The notes under the pieces: model-generated
Told to the model about the DNA's origin: nothing
Databases searched by the model: none
Seen by the model: the letters and a program-made list of their open reading frames with translations, nothing else
Assembly: GCF_013178945.1 (NCBI RefSeq)
Contig: NZ_JABFDM010000009.1
Location: 1-64,000, forward strand
DNA from: Bradyrhizobium aeschynomenes
GTDB taxonomy: Bacteria; Pseudomonadota; Alphaproteobacteria; Rhizobiales; Xanthobacteraceae
Reading direction: 5' to 3'
Length of the DNA stretch: 64,000 bases
Translations under genes and position numbers: made by a program
In this document: positions 1-9,931 of the stretch, in pieces
How the letters are laid out: each line of letters begins with the position of its first letter
Position numbering within the stretch: position 1 is the first letter of the stretch

Positions 1-108
1 GCTGGCGTCGTAGCGGCAGCTGGCGTCGTAGCGGCAGCTGGCGTCGTAGCGGCAGCTGGCGTCGTAGTGGCAGCTGGCGTCGTAGTGGCAGCTGGCGTCG
101 TGGCGCCT
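1..108. repeat. 18-bp tandem repeat, six units
   Basis: Six consecutive 18-bp units start at 1, 19, 37, 55, 73 and 91. The consensus is GCTGGCGTCGTAGCGGCA. Units 1-3 are identical, units 4-5 carry one C-to-T change, and unit 6 diverges in its last third. The unit length is a multiple of three, so copy-number change would keep a reading frame. The array may continue left of the window. Confidence 0.9.
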
Positions 109-161
109 TCCGGTGTTGTGGCGTCTTCGACGGGCGACGGGCCTTTTGGAGGCTGGGTCAC
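1..161 (-). CDS. N-terminal part of a Thr/Pro/Ala-rich protein, cut by the left edge
   Basis: Reading leftward from a GTG at 161-159, the frame stays open to the window edge. It begins MTQPPKGPSPVEDATTPEG and then becomes a low-complexity run of the type TTPAA(A/T), encoded by the 18-bp tandem repeat at 1-108. A GGGGGA ribosome-binding sequence lies about 8 bases before the GTG, which decides the start. Thr/Pro/Ala-rich N-termini usually act as flexible linkers ahead of a folded domain, but that domain is outside the window, so no function can be given. The opposite strand is also open through the repeat (positions 1-234, unit AGVVAA, ending at a TAA); it is less protein-like and has no visible start here. 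Confidence 0.5.
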   Translation of the reverse strand, partial: MTQPPKGPSPVEDATTPEGATTPAATTTPAATTTPAAATTPAAATTPAAATTP

Positions 162-234
162 TGTCAATGTCCCCCAATCGTCATTGACGCTTCATGATGG
201 TTTATCGAACACAAGAAAGCAACCTTTGATTTAA

Positions 235-1086
235 CGATTCTCAGGTGTGTTTCGAAGACAGCGAAGCAGAGTGCAGCAGATTTTCTGCAGCCCACACCCC
301 ACTGTAGACTTTGCAATGCGGTTGCCATGCCCTAGCGGTAGCAACCAATCTGGAGCGCGGTGACACTGCACTAAGTGAAGCCGTGCTCCCACGCATGCCA
401 GCTCTGCCCAAACTGCCCGTCGTGCCACTCTGCCGCACTCATTTCCCTTGTGTCGTCGGGCAAATCACCTGCACATTTTCGGCCGTCCCGTGCCCATCGA
501 AGAGGGGCGTTCGCGAGTCGTCACGAGCGTTGGGTGTGGGATGCGGTGGCCGGGTCGGAGTTGCAGCGCGCATTCGCGAGCGGACGAACAACTTCGAGTC
601 GGACGGCGAAATCGCGTGGTCCTGGCCTCCCGATGCTGAGGTCAAGCTCGCTGATGTGCGTCAGTGCATCGCGGGTGATGGGGGCAACAAAGCCCGGTCC
701 CCAGGGAGAGCGCGTATAAATCGTAAGCCCATCGCGCAGGGAGGGCCGGGTGTGTTCGGCCAGACCTGTGGTACCTGCCGCCTGCATTTTTTTTCGCAGG
801 CGGGCCACGGGCGCGGCCAGCGCCCGGCCTTCCCTGCGCTCTCTGTGACGAGAGGGCGGACCTCCCGCAAAGCTCGGACGCAATATGCGCCGCGAGGCCG
901 CGGCGCCATGCGGCAAGCCGCCGGCCCGCATCGCCCTGAGGTCATGATCTCGCTCAGGCGCATCCCGCAGGAACCTTCGCAAGCGCGCGCTTTTGATTCG
1001 GCCGCGCCGCCTCGTGCAGGTAACGAGACCGCAAAGCCTCGGCAGTAGGTTTCGGCATCTCTCATGACCAAAGGATTCAGTCGCTC
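235..1086. repeat. Gene-free stretch holding dispersed repeat copy 1 (about 403-856)
   Basis: No convincing gene lies here, although a 245-residue frame is open. Positions about 403-856 match, in the same order and with interspersed identity blocks, the reverse complement of about 11297-11728. Shared blocks include AAACTGCCCGTCGTGC, CGTCGGGCAAATCACCT, a GGGGGCAA..AAGCCCGGTCCCC block, CATCGCGCAGGGA.GGCCGGG and CGGCCTTCCCTGCGC. A short hairpin with a T-rich loop sits near 779-805. The last 230 bases before poxB show nothing recognisable apart from the AAAGGA ribosome-binding site near 1070. Confidence 0.7.
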
Positions 1087-2817
1087 ATGTCCACCATTGC
1101 AGATCAGATCGTCGAGATGCTCGAAATCGCCGGCGTCAAGCGCATCTACGGCGTCGTCGGCGACAGCCTCAACGGGCTGACCGAGTCGCTGCGCGTCCGC
1201 AAGACGATCGACTGGGTGCATGTCCGCCACGAGGAGGTGGCAGCCTTCGCGGCCTCGGGTGAATCGCAGATCACCGGCCAGCTCGCAGTGTGCGCCGGCT
1301 CCTGCGGCCCCGGCAATCTGCATCTCATCAACGGTCTCTATGACGCGCAGCGCAGCCGCACGCCGGTGTTGGCGATCGCCGCGCACATCCCGTCGGGCGA
1401 GATCGGCGGCGGCTACTTTCAGGAGACGCATCCGCAGAACCTGTTCCGCGAGTGCAGCGTCTATTGCGAGCTGATCTCCGATCCCACGCAGATGCCGTTC
1501 GTGCTGGAGAACGCGATCCGTGCCGCGCTGGGCGAGCGCGGCGTGGCCCTCATCGTCATTCCCGGCGACGTCGCGCTGAAGGCCGCGCCGAAGCGCGCGC
1601 TGCCGCCGGCGATCGGCCTGGTGCCGCCGAAGCCCGTGGTGCGTCCGGCCGAGCCGGAGCTCGATGCATTGGCCGCGCTGCTCAACGTCGGAGAGCGCGT
1701 GACGTTGTTCTGCGGCCGCGGCTGCGCCGGCGCGCATGCCGAGCTGATGCAGCTTGCGGAGGCGCTGAAGAGTCCGATCGTGCATGCGCTCGGCGGCAAG
1801 GAGCATGTCGAGTACGACAATCCCTATGACGTCGGGCTCACCGGCTTCATCGGTTTCTCCTCCGGCTATCACGCCATGCACAGCTGCGACACGCTGGTGA
1901 TGCTCGGCACCGATTTTCCCTACAAGCAGTTCATCCCCTCCGACATCAAGATCGTCCAGGTCGACATCCGGCCGAGCCAGCTCGGCCGCCGCGCGCGGCT
2001 CGATGTCGGCGTGGTCGGCGATGTCGGCGAGACCCTTCGCGCGCTGCTGCCGAAGCTCACGGCCAAATCCGATCGCCGCCACCTCGACGACAATCTCGCG
2101 CGCTACGCCTCCGCGCGCAAAGGCCTCGACGACCTCGCGGTCGGCACGCCCGGCCGCCGGCCGATCCATCCGCAATATCTGACCCGGCTGATCAGCGAGA
2201 CTGCTGCCGACGATGCCGTCTTCACCTTCGACGTCGGCACGCCGACGATCTGGGCCGCGCGCTACGTCGCCATGAACGGCCGCCGCCGCCTGGTCGGCTC
2301 GCTGGTGCACGGCTCGATGGCCAATGCGATGTCGCAAGCCATCGGCATCCAGGCCGCGCAGGCGGGACGGCAGGTGGTCTCGCTATCGGGCGACGGTGGC
2401 TTTGCGATGCTGATGGGCGATCTCATCACGCTCAAGCAGATGAAGCTGCCGGTGAAGATCGTGATCTACAACAACGGCACGCTCGGCTTCGTCGCGCTGG
2501 AGATGAAGGCCTCGGGCTTCGTCGAGCACGGCACCGATCTGGAGAATCCGGATTTCGCGGCGATGGCGCAGGCGATGGGCATCCATGGCCGCCGAGTCGA
2601 GGATCCCGGCGAGCTGCCCGGCGCCGTCGCCGACTGGCTCGCGCATGACGGCCCTGCCGTGCTCGACGTCGTCACGGCGAAGCAGGAGCTGTCGATGCCG
2701 CCGACCATCGGCCTCGAACAGGTCAAGGGCTTCAGCGTCTGGCTGATCCGCGCCGTGATGAGCGGCCGCGGCGATGAGGTGATCGATCTGGCGAAGGAGA
2801 ATTTGTTGCCGCGATGA
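1087..2817 (+). CDS. poxB: Thiamine-diphosphate-dependent pyruvate dehydrogenase (quinone) / pyruvate oxidase family
   Basis: The 576-residue protein has the three-domain layout of ThDP-dependent decarboxylases/oxidases: N-terminal PYR domain, central FAD/nucleotide-binding domain and C-terminal PP domain. Visible landmarks are GVVGDSLNG near residue 22, the catalytic glutamate in HEEVAAFAA near residue 50, and the ThDP motif starting GDGGFAML near residue 436 and ending YNN. Length and sequence fit PoxB, which oxidises pyruvate to acetate and CO2 and passes electrons to the quinone pool at the inner membrane. Acetolactate synthase relatives are the alternative, but no small subunit lies nearby. 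The gene stands alone, with a repeat-filled gap on each side. Confidence 0.85.
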   Translation: MSTIADQIVEMLEIAGVKRIYGVVGDSLNGLTESLRVRKTIDWVHVRHEEVAAFAASGESQITGQLAVCAGSCGPGNLHLINGLYDAQRSRTPVLAIAAHIPSGEIGGGYFQETHPQNLFRECSVYCELISDPTQMPFVLENAIRAALGERGVALIVIPGDVALKAAPKRALPPAIGLVPPKPVVRPAEPELDALAALLNVGERVTLFCGRGCAGAHAELMQLAEALKSPIVHALGGKEHVEYDNPYDVGLTGFIGFSSGYHAMHSCDTLVMLGTDFPYKQFIPSDIKIVQVDIRPSQLGRRARLDVGVVGDVGETLRALLPKLTAKSDRRHLDDNLARYASARKGLDDLAVGTPGRRPIHPQYLTRLISETAADDAVFTFDVGTPTIWAARYVAMNGRRRLVGSLVHGSMANAMSQAIGIQAAQAGRQVVSLSGDGGFAMLMGDLITLKQMKLPVKIVIYNNGTLGFVALEMKASGFVEHGTDLENPDFAAMAQAMGIHGRRVEDPGELPGAVADWLAHDGPAVLDVVTAKQELSMPPTIGLEQVKGFSVWLIRAVMSGRGDEVIDLAKENLLPR

Positions 2818-3108
2818 GCAATGCTGGGTGAATGCGGTTGCTGCGGCCCATCCTTCGAGACGACCGCCTGCGGCGGTCTCCTCAGGATGAGGGCGAGTTC
2901 GCGGTGATGCTTCAACCTCGTGGCCGCGCCGCTCTCCATGAACACGCCACCGGCGTGTTCATGGTCGATGCGCAGCACGGCCTTTGCCAGACCCTCATGG
3001 TGAGGAGCGCCGCGCCCGAACCGAGCGGTCACGACGATTGCATAACGCGGCGCGTCTCGAACCATGAGGCCGAGATGCCGTGGCTTGGCTAAAATGTGGG
3101 AAACGAGA
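2818..3108. repeat. Gap with palindromic repeats (CATCCTTCGAGACG..CTCATGGTGAGGAG type)
   Basis: Between poxB and tRNA-Thr there is no gene. The stretch opens with CATCCTTCGAGACGACCGCC and CTCCTCAGGATGAGGG (about 2849-2893) and closes with ACCCTCATGGTGAGGAGCGC (about 2991-3010) and CGCGTCTCGAACCATGAGG (about 3052-3070), a repeat pattern common between genes of Bradyrhizobium. In its middle a perfect 13-bp inverted repeat, CCATGAACACGCC / GGCGTGTTCATGG, spans 2936-2964. Confidence 0.6.
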
Positions 3109-3183
<75 letters not shown>

Positions 3184-3534
3184 AAAGGGACTCGCGGAGC
3201 CGGCCCGAAGGCCGCGCCCGAACGCGGGCGGTTCTTGCCACAAGCTCCCCGCCGGCGCAAGCGCGGCTCGCCCGGTTTTCGGGGAAAGACGCGGGGGCGA
3301 TACGTCAAAATCGGGCGAAAGATCTCCGAATCCGTAAGGAATCGTCCATCTGGCCAACAATTCTCTCTCCTCCTCGTCAAAGGCGGGGCCAGCGAGGGGG
3401 CCGTGTCCGCAACTCCCCACCCGGGCAGTCGACGCCAGGTCGGCCGGAACCTACCGTCTGCGTCGCTTTCCCCTCTTGGCTTTCGCGCCCGCAGCACCAA
3501 TTGTGCCCCTGGTAAGGGGTGACCGGGGAAGGGG
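3184..3534. other. Gap with nothing recognisable
   Basis: This 351-base stretch between divergent tRNA-Thr and the small basic protein gene should hold the promoters of both. A minus-strand TTGACG at 3308-3303 could be a -35 element, but no matching -10 box is evident. No repeat or gene can be supported. Confidence 0.4.
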
Positions 3535-3720
3535 ATGACGGATCGGACCAGCAAGGGGAAGGGAGCGCGCGAGGAGCGGCTGAAGCAGGCGCTGCGCGAG
3601 AACCTCAAGCGGCGCAAGGTGCAGAGCCGTGAGCGCAGCCAGGCGGCGCCGGCCGAGCAGGGCGAGGGGGACGAGGCCGCTCGCGGCGGCTCTGACGACG
3701 TAGCGCGTCGAACGGATTGA
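3535..3720 (+). CDS. Small basic conserved hypothetical protein
   Basis: A 61-residue, strongly charged protein starting MTDRTSKGKGAREERLKQAL, with a predicted amphipathic helix (REERLKQALRENLKRRK) and a disordered acidic tail. AAGGGG lies directly before the ATG. From general knowledge, a similar short basic frame precedes murA in related alphaproteobacteria, which supports it being real; here a flavoprotein gene lies between it and murA. It has no recognised domain and its function is unknown. Its stop overlaps a possible TTG start of the next gene. Confidence 0.6.
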   Translation: MTDRTSKGKGAREERLKQALRENLKRRKVQSRERSQAAPAEQGEGDEAARGGSDDVARRTD

Positions 3721-3734
3721 ATGTGGGGAGCGTG

Positions 3735-5453
3735 ATGGCGGTGAATGACGGGACAGCGGCGGATGCGGCGGCACAGCGGGCGGAGCTCGCGAAGACGCTG
3801 CCGCGATTCGACCAGACCTTTCCGGAGCTGACGCCACAGGAGATCACCCGGCTGCGCGGCTTCGGCGAGATCCGGACCTATAAAGACGGCGAGCTGCTGT
3901 TCGAGACCGGCAAGCCTGGCCCCGGCATGTTCGTGATTCTCAAGGGCCATGTTGCGATCACCCAGCGCGATGGCCTTGGTCACGTCACGCCGGTGATCGA
4001 CCAGGGGCCAGGGCAGTTTCTGGCCGAGATCGCCCAGCTCTCCGGCCGCGTCGCGCTGGTCGACGGTCATGCCGAGGGCGATGTCGAGGTCATCCTGATT
4101 CGTCCCGAGAAGCTGCGGGCGCTGCTGATCGCCGAGGCCGAGCTCGGCGAGCGCATCATGCGGGCGCTGATCCTGCGCCGGGTCAATCTGATCCAGGGCG
4201 GCGCCGGCGGTCCGGTCATGATCGGCCCGCCGCAATCGGCCGCGATCGCGCGGCTGCAGAGCTTTCTCACCCGCAACGGCTTTCCGCACCATCTGCTCGA
4301 TCCCGCCGTCGATCACGATGCCGCCGACCTGATCGCGCGCTATTCGCCGACACCGGCCGAGCTGCCGCTGGTCGTGGTGTCCGATGGCAGCGTGCTGCGC
4401 AATCCGAGCGAGACGGAGCTGGCGCGCGCCGTCGGCATGATCGGCGGGCCGCGCGGTGAGAAGGTCTACGATGTCGCGGTCGTCGGCTGCGGTCCGGCGG
4501 GGCTGGCCACGGCGGTGTATGGCGCATCGGAGGGACTGTCGATCGCCGTGCTGGATTCGCGGGCGTTCGGCGGCCAGGCCGGCGCCAGCGCGCGCATCGA
4601 GAACTACTTTGGTTTCCCGACCGGCATCACCGGTCTGGCGCTGACCGCGCGCGCCTTCAACCAGGCACAGAAGTTTGGCGCCGAGATCATGATCCCGGTG
4701 TCGGTGACGGCGCTCGATTGCGAGCGCAAGAACGGGGCTTTCGTGCTGGCGCTGGAGGGTGGCGACGAGGTGCGGGCGCGCTCGGTCGTGGTGGCCAGCG
4801 GCGCGCGCTATCGCCGTCCGGATCTCGACCGGCTCAAGGAGTTCGAGGGCCGCGGCGTCTGGTACTGGGCCTCGCCGATCGAGGCGCGGCTGTGCGCCGG
4901 ACAGGAGGTCGCGCTGGTCGGTGGCGGCAATTCGGCCGGACAGGCCGCGGTGTTTCTGTCGGGGCACGTGAAGAAGGTGCGGATGATCATTCGCGGCGGC
5001 GGCCTTGCCGCGTCGATGTCGCGCTACCTGATCGAGCGCATCGAGGCGACGCCGAATATCGAGCTGCTGTTCAACACCGAGGTCGTCGGGCTCGATGGCG
5101 GCGCCGATACCGGGTTGGAGCGCATCACCTTGAAGAGCCGGTTGTCCGGCGAAAAGACGCCCGCCGATATCCGCAACCTGTTTCTGTTCGTCGGCGCCGA
5201 CCCGGCCACCGGCTGGCTCGGCGATTGCGGCGTGACGCTCGACCGCGCCGGTTTCGTCGTCACCGGTGCGCAGTCGGAGCAGAATGCCGGGCGGATGGTG
5301 TCGCCGCTGGAGACCTCGGTGCCCGGCGTCTATGCCGTCGGCGACGTCCGCTCCGGCTCGGTCAAGCGCGTCGGCGGCGCCATCGGCGAGGGCGCCCAGG
5401 TGGTTGCCGCGCTGCACGGCTTTCTCGCCGATGCGCTGGTGCCGCCGGTCTGA
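3735..5453 (+). CDS. Cyclic-nucleotide-binding domain fused to thioredoxin-reductase-like flavoprotein
   Basis: This 572-residue protein has three parts. A cNMP-binding (CAP_ED-type) domain covers about residues 25-145. A short thioredoxin/glutaredoxin-like segment (about 160-230) contains LPLVVVSDGSVLRNPS. A thioredoxin-reductase-like FAD/NAD(P)H module follows, with GCGPAGLATAVYGASEG near 250, GGQAGASARIENYFGFP, the second Rossmann motif VGGGNSAGQAA near 395, and GVYAVGDVRSGSVKR near the C-terminus. The redox CxxC of true thioredoxin reductases is replaced by WYWASPIEARLC (about residues 375-386), so ordinary thioredoxin reduction is unlikely. The ATG at 3735 follows GGGGAG; a TTG at 3717 is the alternative start. 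It is probably a cytosolic oxidoreductase whose activity or localisation is tuned by a nucleotide ligand. Confidence 0.75.
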   Translation: MAVNDGTAADAAAQRAELAKTLPRFDQTFPELTPQEITRLRGFGEIRTYKDGELLFETGKPGPGMFVILKGHVAITQRDGLGHVTPVIDQGPGQFLAEIAQLSGRVALVDGHAEGDVEVILIRPEKLRALLIAEAELGERIMRALILRRVNLIQGGAGGPVMIGPPQSAAIARLQSFLTRNGFPHHLLDPAVDHDAADLIARYSPTPAELPLVVVSDGSVLRNPSETELARAVGMIGGPRGEKVYDVAVVGCGPAGLATAVYGASEGLSIAVLDSRAFGGQAGASARIENYFGFPTGITGLALTARAFNQAQKFGAEIMIPVSVTALDCERKNGAFVLALEGGDEVRARSVVVASGARYRRPDLDRLKEFEGRGVWYWASPIEARLCAGQEVALVGGGNSAGQAAVFLSGHVKKVRMIIRGGGLAASMSRYLIERIEATPNIELLFNTEVVGLDGGADTGLERITLKSRLSGEKTPADIRNLFLFVGADPATGWLGDCGVTLDRAGFVVTGAQSEQNAGRMVSPLETSVPGVYAVGDVRSGSVKRVGGAIGEGAQVVAALHGFLADALVPPV

Positions 5454-5579
5454 GTCGCATCGTCCTGGGATGAATCCCGGGACGCCACGACCGGCCGTTG
5501 CGAACCCATCAAATCGCCGTAATGTCGGTCCTGTTGCGCCCATCTCAGCCAAATTTCCGATCAGCCCAGCAGGATCAGC

Positions 5580-6869
<1,290 letters not shown>

Positions 6870-6890
6870 GGCTGCCAAGGGAATGATGTC

Positions 6891-7340
6891 GTGACCGACC
6901 GGCTCAAACTGATCGCGCTCGACGCCGACGATCTCGCCGTGATCTCCGCCCATGTGCAGGACGCGCGGGTGCAGCCGGCCGACATCATCTGGCGCCAGGC
7001 CGAGAAGCGCCTGGTGATCGGCATGAACCGGCTCGACTGGGACCAGGCGCTGCACGGCGAGAGCGAGCCGCGCCGGCTGCTGGCGGCGCTGCGCTTCGAC
7101 CGGGTGCTCGCCTGCAAGTCGCGCCGCATCGATCTCGCCGCGCCCGACGCCGCGCTGGAGCTGATCGGCATCGAATTCCATCCGGGCACCGAGGCGCCCG
7201 CCGGCAGTGCGCTCTTGCTGTTTTCCCATGGCGGCGCGCTGCGACTCGATGTCGAATGCCTGGAATGCGAGCTGACCGATCTCGGCCAGGATGATCTCGG
7301 CGTCGGCGCGGTCGACGACGTCCCGCCGCTGACGGGGTAG
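6891..7340 (+). CDS. DUF2948 family protein
   Basis: A 149-residue soluble protein starting at GTG (TDRLKLIALDADDLAVISAH) with AAGGGA upstream. The sequence fits the DUF2948 family, which in alphaproteobacteria sits between murA and hisD, exactly as here. It contains IIWRQAEKRLVIGMNRLDW and an acidic C-terminus with VECLECELTDLG. No catalytic motif is visible and no biochemical role is known to me. Confidence 0.8.
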   Translation: MTDRLKLIALDADDLAVISAHVQDARVQPADIIWRQAEKRLVIGMNRLDWDQALHGESEPRRLLAALRFDRVLACKSRRIDLAAPDAALELIGIEFHPGTEAPAGSALLLFSHGGALRLDVECLECELTDLGQDDLGVGAVDDVPPLTG

Positions 7341-7427
7341 GGGCGGGTTCAAAGGGTTGACGGCCCCGCGCTGCCGCGCCATTGAGCAGGGGGTCGGGGG
7401 CAGCCACCCCTTCGGAAAGTGCCAGAG

Positions 7428-8723
7428 ATGCCCATTCGCCTGTCCCGCGCTCACGCCGATTTCGACACCCAGTTTCGGCAGTTTCTCGCCGCCAAGCGCG
7501 AGACCTCCGCCGACGTCGAAGCCGCCGCCCGCGCCATCGTCGACGACGTGGCCCGGCGCGGCGACGCGGCGCTGCTCGAGGCGACGGCTAAGTTCGACCG
7601 GCTGGAGCTGACCGCTGCGACGCTGCGCGTCAAGCCTGCCGAGATCGAGGCCGCCTTCAACGCCTGCGATACGGCCACGCTGGATGCGTTGAAATTCGCC
7701 CGCGACCGCATCGAGGCCTTTCATCTCAAGCAGCTGCCGCAGGATCAGCGCTTCACCGACGAAGCCGGCGTCGAGCTCGGCTGGCGCTGGAGCGCGATCG
7801 AATCCGCCGGTCTCTACGTCCCCGGCGGCACCGCGGCCTATCCGTCCTCGGTGCTGATGAATGCCATTCCCGCCAAGGTCGCCGGCGTCGCCCGGCTCGT
7901 CATGGTGGTGCCGGCCCCCGATGGCAAGCTCAACCCGCTCGTGCTGGCCGCCGCGCATCTCGGCGGCGTCTCCGAGATCTACCGCGTCGGCGGCGCCCAG
8001 GCCGTGGCCGCGCTGGCGCATGGCACCGCGACGATCGCCCCCGTCGCCAAGATCGTCGGCCCCGGCAATGCCTATGTCGCCGCCGCCAAGCGGCTGGTGT
8101 TCGGCAAGGTCGGCATCGACATGATCGCGGGCCCGTCCGAGGTGCTGGTGATCGCCGACGACAGCGGCAATGCCGACTGGATCGCCGCCGACCTGCTCGC
8201 CCAGGCCGAGCACGATGCCAGCGCGCAATCCATCCTGATCACCGACAGCCGCCGCCTGGCGGACGACGTCGCCCACGCCGTCGAGGGCCAGCTCAAGACC
8301 TTGCCGCGTGCCGCGATCGCCGGCGCGTCCTGGGCCGATTTCGGCGCCATCATCGTGGTCGAGCATCTCGACCAGGCCGTGCCGCTGGCCGATGCCATCG
8401 CCGCCGAGCATCTGGAAGTCATGACCGCCGACCCCGACGCATTCGCCGCAAGGGTCCGCAATGCCGGTGCCATCTTCCTCGGCGCGCACACGCCGGAGGC
8501 GATCGGCGACTATGTCGGCGGCTCCAATCACGTGCTGCCGACCGCGCGCTCGGCGCGGTTCTCCTCCGGTCTCGGAGTGCTCGACTTCATGAAGCGCACG
8601 TCGCTGTTGAAATGCGGTCCGGACCAGTTGCGCGCGCTGGGTCCAGCGGCGATGACTCTGGGCAAGGCCGAGGGTCTCGACGCCCATTCACGCTCCGTGG
8701 GAATACGCCTCAATCTGCCATGA
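7428..8723 (+). CDS. hisD: Histidinol dehydrogenase
   Basis: The 431-residue zinc enzyme carries out the last two steps of histidine synthesis, oxidising L-histidinol to L-histidine with two NAD+. Seen motifs are GGTAAYPSSVLMNAIPAKVAG, the GPGNAYVAAAKR loop, the Zn-binding QAEHD (Gln and His), and GGSNHVLPT near the C-terminus. The ATG at 7428 has GGAAAG eight bases upstream; a GTG nine bases earlier is possible. The stop overlaps the next start as ATGA, implying translational coupling. Confidence 0.95.
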   Translation: MPIRLSRAHADFDTQFRQFLAAKRETSADVEAAARAIVDDVARRGDAALLEATAKFDRLELTAATLRVKPAEIEAAFNACDTATLDALKFARDRIEAFHLKQLPQDQRFTDEAGVELGWRWSAIESAGLYVPGGTAAYPSSVLMNAIPAKVAGVARLVMVVPAPDGKLNPLVLAAAHLGGVSEIYRVGGAQAVAALAHGTATIAPVAKIVGPGNAYVAAAKRLVFGKVGIDMIAGPSEVLVIADDSGNADWIAADLLAQAEHDASAQSILITDSRRLADDVAHAVEGQLKTLPRAAIAGASWADFGAIIVVEHLDQAVPLADAIAAEHLEVMTADPDAFAARVRNAGAIFLGAHTPEAIGDYVGGSNHVLPTARSARFSSGLGVLDFMKRTSLLKCGPDQLRALGPAAMTLGKAEGLDAHSRSVGIRLNLP

Positions 8724-9226
8724 CCCAGCACCCGCCAGGCGACGACCGGACCAATCGCATCGTGGCGGTGACGCTCGACGAGGAGTCGATCGGCCGCTCC
8801 GGTCCGGACATCGAGCATGAGCGGGCGATCGCGATCTACGACCTCGTCGAGGAAAACCTGTTCGCGCCGGAGGGCGCCGACGGCACCGGCCCGTTCACCC
8901 TGCATCTCGGTATCACCGCCAACCGGCTGATGTTCGACATCCGCCGCGAGGACGGCACCCCCGTCGTGACGCACCTGTTGTCGCTGTCGCCGTTTCGGCG
9001 GATCGTGAAGGACTATTTCATGATCTGCGACAGCTATTACAACGCGATCCGCACCGCGACGCCCGACAAGATCGAGGCGATCGACATGGGCCGCCGCGGC
9101 ATCCATGACGAGGGCTCGCGCACTTTGCAGGAGCGGCTCAAGGGCAAGGTGCGGGTCGACTTCGAGACCTCGCGCCGGCTGTTCACCCTGATCACGGTGC
9201 TGCACTGGAAGGGCGAGGGCCAGTGA
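8720..9226 (+). CDS. UPF0262 family protein
   Basis: A 168-residue protein whose ATG overlaps the hisD stop. It contains IVAVTLDEESIGRSGPDIEHERAIAIYDL, FMICDSYYNAIRTATPDKIEAIDMGRRGIHDEG (quoted here in outline only) and ends FTLITVLHWKGEGQ, a pattern typical of UPF0262, an alphaproteobacterial family of unknown role always found near hisD. No signal peptide or membrane segment is visible. Confidence 0.85.
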   Translation: MTQHPPGDDRTNRIVAVTLDEESIGRSGPDIEHERAIAIYDLVEENLFAPEGADGTGPFTLHLGITANRLMFDIRREDGTPVVTHLLSLSPFRRIVKDYFMICDSYYNAIRTATPDKIEAIDMGRRGIHDEGSRTLQERLKGKVRVDFETSRRLFTLITVLHWKGEGQ

Positions 9227-9280
9227 CGCCGCGCGCCGCCCGTCTCGCGTCCCAGCTTCCGGCCAAGGGCGCCTAGCCGC

Positions 9281-9751
9281 ATGGCTGAGGGGCCGCCGCG
9301 CGCGCGCCAGCCGCAGGCGGTGCTGTTCGCCTGCGGGCAGAACAGCGTGCGCTCGCCGATGGCCGAGAGCCTGCTCCGCCAGATGTTTCCGCATGCGCTC
9401 TATGTCCGCTCCGCCGGCGTCAAGAAGGGCGAGCTCGATCCCTTCGCCGTCTCCGTGATGGCCGAGCTCGGCCAGGACATCTCGCAGCACAAGCCCACCA
9501 CCTTCGAGGAGCTCGAGGACTGGGAGGGCCTGAACTTCGACCTCATCATCACCCTCTCGCCGGAAGCGCATCACAAGGCCCTCGAGCTGACCCGCACCAT
9601 CGCCGCCGACGTCGAATATTGGCCGACGCCGGACCCCACCAATACCGACGGCAATCGCGAGCAGAAGCTGTCGGCCTATCGCGAGGTTTGCGACGGCCTG
9701 TTCGCGCGGATCCGCAAGCGCTTCGCCAAGCCCGGCCCGGCCGGGTTGTGA
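9281..9751 (+). CDS. Low-molecular-weight protein-tyrosine-phosphatase family protein
   Basis: The 156-residue protein carries the phosphate-binding loop CGQNSVRS near residue 18 (C-x5-R-S) and a PDP acid-loop aspartate near residue 112, as in LMW-PTP and arsenate reductase (ArsC thioredoxin-type) relatives. Its place in the hisD-maf cluster is conserved in alphaproteobacteria. Protein-phosphotyrosine hydrolysis is the likely chemistry; arsenate reduction is less likely because the extra redox cysteines are not seen. Confidence 0.8.
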   Translation: MAEGPPRARQPQAVLFACGQNSVRSPMAESLLRQMFPHALYVRSAGVKKGELDPFAVSVMAELGQDISQHKPTTFEELEDWEGLNFDLIITLSPEAHHKALELTRTIAADVEYWPTPDPTNTDGNREQKLSAYREVCDGLFARIRKRFAKPGPAGL

Positions 9752-9931
9752 GTTCCGGTTCCCCGGCGAGGTGTCATCGAACCGAAATACCAACGTCGTC
9801 CGCCGCTCAAACTGAGCCCGTAGAGCAGGCTGTCGCAGCCTTGTCGCAGTCTCCGGGTTGTGGAATGGCACCCCTTCCGATAGGTTCCGCGCGCCCGCCT
9901 TACGCTTTCCGAATCCCCTAGCGAAATCAGC

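Noticed and set aside
1..108. Possible CRISPR-like array
   Set aside because: Units are contiguous 18-bp repeats without spacers, and no cas genes are present.
311..1048. 245-codon plus-strand frame in the repeat region
   Set aside because: It lies in a dispersed repeat whose second copy does not conserve this frame; no ribosome-binding site or domain.
661..2337. Long open frame on the minus strand opposite poxB (558 codons)
   Set aside because: It mirrors codon structure of the plus-strand gene in high-GC DNA, is rich in Arg/His/Asp low-complexity runs and has no domain. The plus strand encodes a clear enzyme.
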